Below are positions 15,578-20,295 of a stretch of DNA of 20,295 bases, piece by piece. Position 1 is the stretch's first letter, and each line of letters begins with the position of its first letter. Position numbers and translations under genes: made by a program. Below the pieces are notes generated by a model. It made no database searches and was not told where the DNA came from. It saw only the letters and a list, made by a program, of their open reading frames with translations. The DNA lies in contig JBFWIW010000057.1 of NCBI GenBank assembly GCA_050253535.1, forward strand, positions 1 to 20,295. Direction: 5' to 3'. Source of the DNA: JBFWIW01 sp050253535 (GTDB lineage Bacteria > Bacillota > Clostridia > Oscillospirales > Oscillospiraceae).

Positions 15578-17178
15578 CGAAATACATTTTTGTGACCGGC
15601 GGCGTCGTGTCCGGACTTGGAAAGGGCATAACCGCTGCCTCGCTGGGAAGACTCTTAAAAGCGCGCGGCCTCAAGGTCGCGGCCCAAAAACTCGACCCCT
15701 ATATAAACGTAGACCCCGGCACCATGAATCCATTCCAGCACGGGGAGGTCTATGTCACTGAAGACGGCGCGGAGACGGACCTGGATCTTGGCCACTATGA
15801 GCGCTTCATTGACGAGGATCTGAACCGTTTTTCGAACCTCACGACCGGTAAAGTCTACTGGAACGTTTTAAACAAAGAGCGCCGCGGCGAATATCTGGGC
15901 GAGACGGTGCAGGTCATTCCGCACATAACGAACGAGATAAAGGATTTTATATACAGCGTCGGGAAAAAGACGGACGCTGACGTCGTCATAACCGAGATAG
16001 GCGGTACCACCGGCGATATAGAGAGCCAGCCCTTTCTGGAGGCTATCCGTCAGGTGGCACTTGAAGTGGGTAACGAAAACAGCCTTTTTATTCATGTAAC
16101 GCTTGTGCCCTATATCAAGAGCTCCGGTGAGCACAAGTCAAAGCCCACTCAGCATTCCGTGAAAGAACTCCAGTCCATGGGCATCACCCCGGACATCATA
16201 GTCATACGCTGCGACGAGCCGGTAGACGTCTCAATACGCCAGAAGATATCCCTTTTCTGCAACGTGAAGCCCGACTGCGTCATTGAAAATATGACGATTC
16301 CGGTCCTGTACGAAGCGCCCCTTATGCTTGAGGAAAACCGTTTTTCCGAGATTGTATGCCGTGAACTCAAAATAGAGGCCAAGACACCCGATATGTTCGA
16401 GTGGGAAGAGATGGTGAAGCGCATACATAGCCGCACGAAGGACGTGACAATCGCCCTGGTCGGTAAATATGTAAAGCTGCACGACGCTTATCTCTCCGTT
16501 GCCGAGGCGCTTCGGCACGCTGGATATGAGACCGGTGCGCACGTCATAATAAGGTGGACTGATTCTGAGACGGTGACCGACGAAACCGCGGAGGAGATAT
16601 TTACCGGGTGTGACGGCATCCTTGTCCCCGGCGGATTCGGAAACCGCGGTATTGAGGGCAAGATAGCCGCCGCCCGCTATGCCAGGACAAAAAACATCCC
16701 ATATCTCGGTATCTGTCTCGGCATGCAGACCGCCGTCATCGAATTTGCCAGAAATGTCTGCGGACTTCAAAACGCGAACTCAGGAGAATTTGACTCCGCC
16801 TCCCCCTATAAAGTTATCGACTTTATGCCCGATCAGTATGAGGAAATTGCAAAAGGCGGCACAATGCGCCTCGGCGCTTACCCATGCAAAGTTAAAGCCG
16901 GAACTGAGCTTTTCGAGTGTTATGGGAAAGACCTGATAAGCGAACGCCACCGCCATCGATACGAGTTTAATAACGACTTCCGTGATATCATGCAGAAAAA
17001 CGGGCTTGTCATAGGCGGCATGTCACCCGACGGGCGCATAGTTGAAACCGTCGAACTTCCTGGAAACAGCTTTTTTGTCGGCGTACAGTTCCATCCGGAG
17101 TTTAAAAGCCGCCCGAACCGCGCACATCCCCTGTTTGTTGGACTCGTCCGCGCGGCCCTCGACAGGCGCGCAAAATAA
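15574..17178 (+). CDS. pyrG: CTP synthase
   Basis: 534 residues, the normal length. It aminates UTP to CTP with ATP and glutamine. The N-terminal synthetase domain begins K-Y-I-F-V-T-G-G-V-V-S-G-L-G-K-G with the nucleotide-binding loop, followed by K-L-D-P-Y-I-N-V-D-P-G-T-M-N-P-F-Q-H-G-E-V. The C-terminal class I glutaminase domain has G-G-F-G-N-R-G, the nucleophile elbow G-I-C-L-G-M-Q and the H-P-E triad residues in V-Q-F-H-P-E-F. It is in line with glnA and the ANTAR gene, linked by the small ORF at 15512. As a glutamine consumer it fits the nitrogen locus, but pyrG more often sits beside rpoE or fba in Firmicutes. No G-run reiteration leader of the B. subtilis type is present. Confidence 0.96.
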   Translation: MTKYIFVTGGVVSGLGKGITAASLGRLLKARGLKVAAQKLDPYINVDPGTMNPFQHGEVYVTEDGAETDLDLGHYERFIDEDLNRFSNLTTGKVYWNVLNKERRGEYLGETVQVIPHITNEIKDFIYSVGKKTDADVVITEIGGTTGDIESQPFLEAIRQVALEVGNENSLFIHVTLVPYIKSSGEHKSKPTQHSVKELQSMGITPDIIVIRCDEPVDVSIRQKISLFCNVKPDCVIENMTIPVLYEAPLMLEENRFSEIVCRELKIEAKTPDMFEWEEMVKRIHSRTKDVTIALVGKYVKLHDAYLSVAEALRHAGYETGAHVIIRWTDSETVTDETAEEIFTGCDGILVPGGFGNRGIEGKIAAARYARTKNIPYLGICLGMQTAVIEFARNVCGLQNANSGEFDSASPYKVIDFMPDQYEEIAKGGTMRLGAYPCKVKAGTELFECYGKDLISERHRHRYEFNNDFRDIMQKNGLVIGGMSPDGRIVETVELPGNSFFVGVQFHPEFKSRPNRAHPLFVGLVRAALDRRAK

Positions 17179-17259
17179 GTGCTTTGTCGACAATACTATA
17201 TTCAGAATGCCGGATTGTAATAGATGAAGCTAAAATAGAGTATGCGGAGGACACATGAT

Positions 17260-17706
17260 ATGAAGAAATCCGGTATTTTGAACTCCAAACTTATGCAAGG
17301 CATTACGTCGCTCGGACATTATGACATCGTTTTCATCTGCGATTCCGGTTTCCCCATTCCAAAGGGCATGGACTATGTGGATCTCGCCATAGTGGAAAAT
17401 CTGCCAACCATGCCTCAGGTACTAACAGCCGTTCTAAGCGAGGCAATATTCAGCGACTATTATATTCCGGACAACATGGAGGCGCGCAATCCCGGCTCAT
17501 ATAAGATTGTAACGGAGCTCCTTTCAAAGCAGGAATGTAAAAAGGTACCGTTTTCTGAGCTTCGTGAGCTCGCCCTCACCGCAAAGCTGTTTATCCGCAC
17601 GGGCGACTGCCGCCCCTGCTCAAATATTGTACTCGTATCCGCCTCTGGCGTACCCGCTACTTACACGAAGCTCGATATTGACTGCAAGCTCACTATTAAT
17701 GTTTGA
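17260..17706 (+). CDS. RbsD/FucU-family sugar mutarotase-like protein, altered active site
   Basis: 148 residues. The start M-K-K-S-G-I-L-N-S-K-L, the catalytic-type His20 in S-L-G-H-Y-D, Asp28 in I-C-D-S-G-F-P-I-P and the I-R-T-G-D-C segment near 112 mark the D-ribose pyranase family (ring opening of pyranose sugars, decameric toroid). Differences: the family P-Y-A-N reads P-C-S-N (Cys120 for Tyr120), the His of S-H-E-E-F is replaced (P-F-S-E-L), and there are extra residues after the normal C-terminus. ATG 17260 with GGAGG nine bases upstream was chosen over the in-frame codon at 17242, which precedes the ribosome binding site. There are no ribose transporter or kinase genes beside it, so its substrate is uncertain. 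It is followed by a terminator. Confidence 0.85.
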   Translation: MKKSGILNSKLMQGITSLGHYDIVFICDSGFPIPKGMDYVDLAIVENLPTMPQVLTAVLSEAIFSDYYIPDNMEARNPGSYKIVTELLSKQECKKVPFSELRELALTAKLFIRTGDCRPCSNIVLVSASGVPATYTKLDIDCKLTINV

Positions 17707-17741
17707 CGTATACACTTAGATTCGAACTCAATACAAAAGAA

Positions 17742-17786
17742 AAAGAGGAGATTTACCGCTTTCGGCGGTGCATCTCCTCTTTAAAC
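17742..17786. terminator. Bidirectional Rho-independent terminator between rbsD-like gene and galU
   Basis: AAAGAGGAGAT (17742-17752) pairs perfectly with ATCTCCTCTTT (17772-17782), with an inner ACCGC/GCGGT stem and loop TTTCG. It is flanked by A-rich and T-rich tracts, serving the convergent genes on both strands. Confidence 0.85.
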
Positions 17787-17795
17787 ATACATCTT

Positions 17796-18665
17796 TTACA
17801 GCGTTTTTGCTTTTTCTTTAATAAACTCGCCGAGCCACGCCCCGGCCTCTTCACTTCGGAGCGAAAAATCGATTATCGCCTCAAGATAACCCTTTAGGTT
17901 CCCCGTATCATATCTTCTGCCCTCGAAATCGACTGCAACCATATCTTCCTTTTTGCAGAGGCGGCAGAGCCCGTCCGTCAGTTGTATCTCCCCGCCGTAT
18001 CCCGGCGCCGTGTTCTGCAGTTCCTCGAATATCCCGGGAGTAAGCACATAACGGCCCAAAATGGCATAATTTGAAAATTTCTGCTGCAGTGTGGGCTTCT
18101 CGTTCATATCAAACACACGCATGACCCGCCCTTCCAGAGGCTCGGCCTTTATGGATGAATAACTGGATATTCTCTCGTCTGAAACTGATTGAACGCCTAC
18201 TGCGCTCGCCGAATATTTTTCGGCGGCTTCGATCAACTGCCTGAGCACAGGCTTCTCAGACATCATAATGTCATCGCCAAGGAGGACGGCAAACGGCTCA
18301 TCCCCAACAAAGCGCCGTGCACACCAAACCGCGTGCCCAAGCCCCTTCGTCTCCTTCTGGCGGACATAAAAGATATTTGCCATGTCAGCCGTACGGCGGA
18401 CAACGCCGAGCTCGCGCTCCTTACCGTGCCTTATGAGGCGCTCCTCAAGTTCGGGGCAGTAGTCGAAATAGTCATCCATCGCGGACTTGCCGCGGTTTGT
18501 GATTATAAGTATATCCTCAATTCCGGAGTTGACTGCCTCCTCGATTATATACTGTATGACAGGCTTGTCCACCAGCGGCAGCATTTCCTTTGGGATCGTC
18601 TTTGTGGCCGGGAGCATGCGCGTCCCCAATCCCGCAGCAGGAATTACGGCTTTTCTGACCTTCAT
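17796..18665 (-). CDS. galU: UTP-glucose-1-phosphate uridylyltransferase
   Basis: 289 residues, typical for bacterial GalU/GtaB. The nucleotidyltransferase signature is near the N-terminus (K-A-V-I-P-A-A-G-L-G-T-R-M-L-P-A-T-K), followed by P-K-E-M-L-P-L-V-D-K-P-V-I-Q-Y, the metal-site L-L-G-D-D-I near 129, and Y-G-G-E-I-Q-L-T-D-G and Y-D-T-G-N-L-K-G-Y near the end. It makes UDP-glucose from glucose 1-phosphate and UTP for envelope glycans. GAGGAG lies eight bases before ATG 18665. It follows queT by 15 bases, so the two are probably cotranscribed, with expression starting at the queT promoter. Confidence 0.95.
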   Translation of the reverse strand: MKVRKAVIPAAGLGTRMLPATKTIPKEMLPLVDKPVIQYIIEEAVNSGIEDILIITNRGKSAMDDYFDYCPELEERLIRHGKERELGVVRRTADMANIFYVRQKETKGLGHAVWCARRFVGDEPFAVLLGDDIMMSEKPVLRQLIEAAEKYSASAVGVQSVSDERISSYSSIKAEPLEGRVMRVFDMNEKPTLQQKFSNYAILGRYVLTPGIFEELQNTAPGYGGEIQLTDGLCRLCKKEDMVAVDFEGRRYDTGNLKGYLEAIIDFSLRSEEAGAWLGEFIKEKAKTL

Positions 18666-18680
18666 GCCAAATTCTCCTCG

Positions 18681-19205
18681 TTATTTCTGTTTGTGTTTTG
18701 AGAGTTCCTGAAAAAACGCCGTTCCGGGCAGATATATCATTAATGGAAGCCCTATGACATACATAACCGCAAATTCACCAAGTGCCACCTCTGCCCCATT
18801 TACAATAAATCCCGCCCAAAAGGCATCGGGAGTGGCGGAAAAAGAAATCACGGCGCCAATTATTACGGCGTTAAACACGACCGGCGGCAGGCAGGCCAGT
18901 GCTTTTGACAGGACGCCGCCGCTGCTTTTTTTTCCCATGTACATGGTGCAGAGCGCGGCCATAAGTGTTGCCGCCGAACCGAAGACGACATCGATAATAC
19001 CGTACGCGCTCATCAGGTTTGCTATAATACAGCCTATAAAAAGCCCCCAGACCGACATCGGAAAGAAAAACGGCAAAATACACATTGCCTCCGAAAGTCT
19101 CATCTGCACCGGCCCATAGCTTATTGGTGCGAGCAGTATAGTTAGTGCGGCGTATACGGCGGCGACAACGGCTGCAAACGATATTTTACGGATAGATGTG
19201 TCCAT
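18681..19205 (-). CDS. queT: QueT-type ECF transporter S component (queuosine precursor uptake)
   Basis: 174 residues, almost entirely hydrophobic, with about five to six membrane segments. The QueT pattern is clear: K-I-S-F-A-A-V-V-A-A-V-Y-A-A-L-T, then P-I-S-Y-G-P-V-Q-M-R-L-S-E-A-M-C-I-L-P and the I-I-A-N-L-M-S-A-Y-G-I-I-D-V-V-F-G-S segment. Family knowledge: the substrate-binding membrane subunit for preQ1 or related precursors, which uses a shared ECF energy module encoded elsewhere. ATG 19205 was chosen because GTG 19217 falls within the ribosome binding site GGAGTGA. A structured leader precedes it (separate entry). It is followed by galU. Confidence 0.9.
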   Translation of the reverse strand: MDTSIRKISFAAVVAAVYAALTILLAPISYGPVQMRLSEAMCILPFFFPMSVWGLFIGCIIANLMSAYGIIDVVFGSAATLMAALCTMYMGKKSSGGVLSKALACLPPVVFNAVIIGAVISFSATPDAFWAGFIVNGAEVALGEFAVMYVIGLPLMIYLPGTAFFQELSKHKQK

Positions 19206-19214
19206 ATTAATAAT

Positions 19215-19276
19215 CACTCCATTTTGTTTTTACCCGCCTTACGGCGGGCATTGGACCGGGTGTGGAAACCGGTCGG
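19215..19276 (-). promoter_or_regulatory. Structured queT leader, candidate preQ1-III-type riboswitch
   Basis: On the minus strand GACCGG (19274-19269) pairs with CCGGTC (19259-19254) around the loop TTTCCACAC, then CCCGCC-GTAA-GGCGGG (19248-19233), an A-rich linker and the ribosome binding site GGAGTG. The loop bases TCCA can pair with TGGA (19221-19218) over the ribosome binding site, an H-type pseudoknot with an inserted hairpin. preQ1-III riboswitches are known in front of queT in Ruminococcaceae. Class assignment is from gene context and layout, not an alignment. Confidence 0.55.
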
Positions 19277-19320
19277 CTATCATTCAAAGATATTCAACAA
19301 ATAAAACTATGTCTGTTATC

Positions 19321-19349
19321 ATTGTACCATTTTCGACGCAAATATTCAA
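19321..19349 (-). promoter_or_regulatory. Promoter of queT-galU
   Basis: On the minus strand TTGAAT (19349-19344), 17-base spacer, TACAAT (19326-19321). The start point near 19314 gives a leader of about 110 nt that includes the candidate riboswitch. Confidence 0.65.
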
Positions 19350-19407
19350 ATCATTCTTTTTGTCTGCGCGATGCCCTTTATTCGCCCTGGCTTCCACAAT
19401 TTTTTTA

Positions 19408-19436
19408 TTGCGACGGCATCTGCAAAAAGATATACT
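19408..19436 (+). promoter_or_regulatory. Promoter of the DUF3810 gene
   Basis: TTGCGA (19408-19413), 17-base spacer, TATACT (19431-19436), 37 bases before the start codon. It is divergent to the queT promoter within the same 267-bp intergenic region. Confidence 0.6.
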
Positions 19437-19472
19437 GTAAATACGTTCTGTGTTCTGAGAGGAGGTCGTACA

Positions 19473-20295
19473 ATGCAAACCCCAACAACTGAAAGACGTG
19501 TCAAAGTCCAAGGCGGATTTCGTATAAGGCCCGGCGTTATAACAGCCGCCGCCATACCGGTTCTGGCACTCGTCTTATACTACATACTTAGCAGTAAACC
19601 CGCATTTGTTAAAGACTTTATTTCAGGATTTTCGCTCCCTACTCGGCAGATCTTGGGCAAAATATTCTCGTTTGTGCCGTTTTCCATGATGGAATTATTT
19701 TATACCGCAGCCGGAGTTTTACTCCTTGTCTTTATCGGGAGGACAGTATACCTTATTGTAAGACGGGACAAAAAATTCCGGACTCTGCTCTACCGGCTGC
19801 TCACGCTGATTCTTGTCGCACTGTACATATTCGCCGCATATTCCTGGCTCTTCGGTATAGATTACCTTGGAGAAAGCTTCGCGGAAAAAAACGGCCTTGA
19901 CTATACTGCAACTGAGCTCAGTTCCCTTATATCGGTTACGGAATATTTCGCCGAACGCACAAACACGCTCGCGCAGGAGGTCCCCCGCGGCAAGGACGGG
20001 CAGTATGCCTGCAACGAAACCGCGGTCTTCGACTATTCAGTGCACGTCTACGATTCGCTCGCTAATGAGTTTTCTTCCCTTGGCTGCACCTATTACCGCC
20101 CGAAAGTGATGCTGTTCTCCGACATAATGAGCCGTATGGGTTTCACGGGTGTATATTTTCCGTTCACCGGCGAGTCAAATATCAATACCGACCCACCAGA
20201 CAGCCTTATGCCCTTCACAATAGCGCACGAACTCGCCCATCAAAGCGGCATAACGGCTGAGGACGAGGCGAATTTTGTCGGCATCCTCGGCTGCA
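19473..20295 (+). CDS. DUF3810 family membrane-anchored metalloprotease-like protein, 3' truncated
   Basis: The frame opens at ATG 19473, six bases after GGAGGT, and runs off the window after 274 codons. The N-terminus (about 20-120) has three hydrophobic segments: A-A-A-I-P-V-L-A-L-V-L-Y-Y-I-L, a helix around A-G-V-L-L-L-V-F-I, and L-T-L-I-L-V-A-L-Y-I-F-A-A-Y. The extracytoplasmic part carries the zinc-protease motif H-E-L-A-H (H-E-x-x-H) followed by Q-S-G-I and E-D-E-A-N-F, the layout of DUF3810 proteins, where the downstream Glu is a likely third zinc ligand. Substrate and role are unknown for this family. Only the start is present here, so nothing can be said of its downstream operon partners. 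Confidence 0.85.
   Translation, partial: MQTPTTERRVKVQGGFRIRPGVITAAAIPVLALVLYYILSSKPAFVKDFISGFSLPTRQILGKIFSFVPFSMMELFYTAAGVLLLVFIGRTVYLIVRRDKKFRTLLYRLLTLILVALYIFAAYSWLFGIDYLGESFAEKNGLDYTATELSSLISVTEYFAERTNTLAQEVPRGKDGQYACNETAVFDYSVHVYDSLANEFSSLGCTYYRPKVMLFSDIMSRMGFTGVYFPFTGESNINTDPPDSLMPFTIAHELAHQSGITAEDEANFVGILGC

Overview
The window looks like chromosomal DNA from an anaerobic clostridial Firmicute, most likely of the Oscillospirales/Ruminococcaceae type. The clues are a type III glutamine synthetase, a glutamate synthase split over five consecutive genes, an ANTAR regulator beside glnA, an asparagine T-box, strong AGGAGG-type ribosome binding sites, and a queT gene with a preQ1-III-like leader. 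The taxon is an inference; there is no rRNA or other decisive marker.

Layout. 1-909: 3' part of a LacI-family regulator. 910-1248: a terminator, a candidate minus-strand small RNA with its own consensus promoter and terminator, and the promoter of a thioredoxin-reductase-like flavoprotein (1249-2115). 2197-7970, minus strand: glnN (type III glutamine synthetase), an ammonium channel fused to a PII domain, and asnB preceded by a T-box whose specifier reads AAC (Asn). 7971-8254: divergent control region with two near-consensus promoters, each followed by a leader terminator (attenuator). 8255-13268, plus strand: five tightly packed genes that together make a glutamate synthase (glutaminase domain, ferredoxin-FMN synthase core, polyferredoxin, FAD/NAD(P) oxidoreductase, GXGXG domain). 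13273-13676: three tandem ~134-bp repeats whose last copy supplies, and can sequester, the glnA ribosome binding site. 13677-17178: glnA, a pseudo-receiver/ANTAR antiterminator, a 21-codon ORF overlapping pyrG, and pyrG. 17260-17706: rbsD-like gene. 17796-19205, minus strand: galU and queT. 19473 to the end: start of a DUF3810 metalloprotease.

How it works together. Ammonium enters through the Amt-PII fusion, is fixed by GlnN or GlnA into glutamine, is passed to glutamate by the five-part GOGAT, and is used by AsnB and PyrG, both glutamine-dependent amidotransferases. The regulatory layer is mostly RNA: two attenuators with an identical AAAGGC hexaloop in front of glnN and the GOGAT operon, an ANTAR protein encoded in the same locus as their plausible reader, a T-box on asnB, and a repeat-derived hairpin on the glnA ribosome binding site. 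The best candidates for something undescribed are this ANTAR circuit, the repeat-based glnA leader, and the small RNA at 954-1027.
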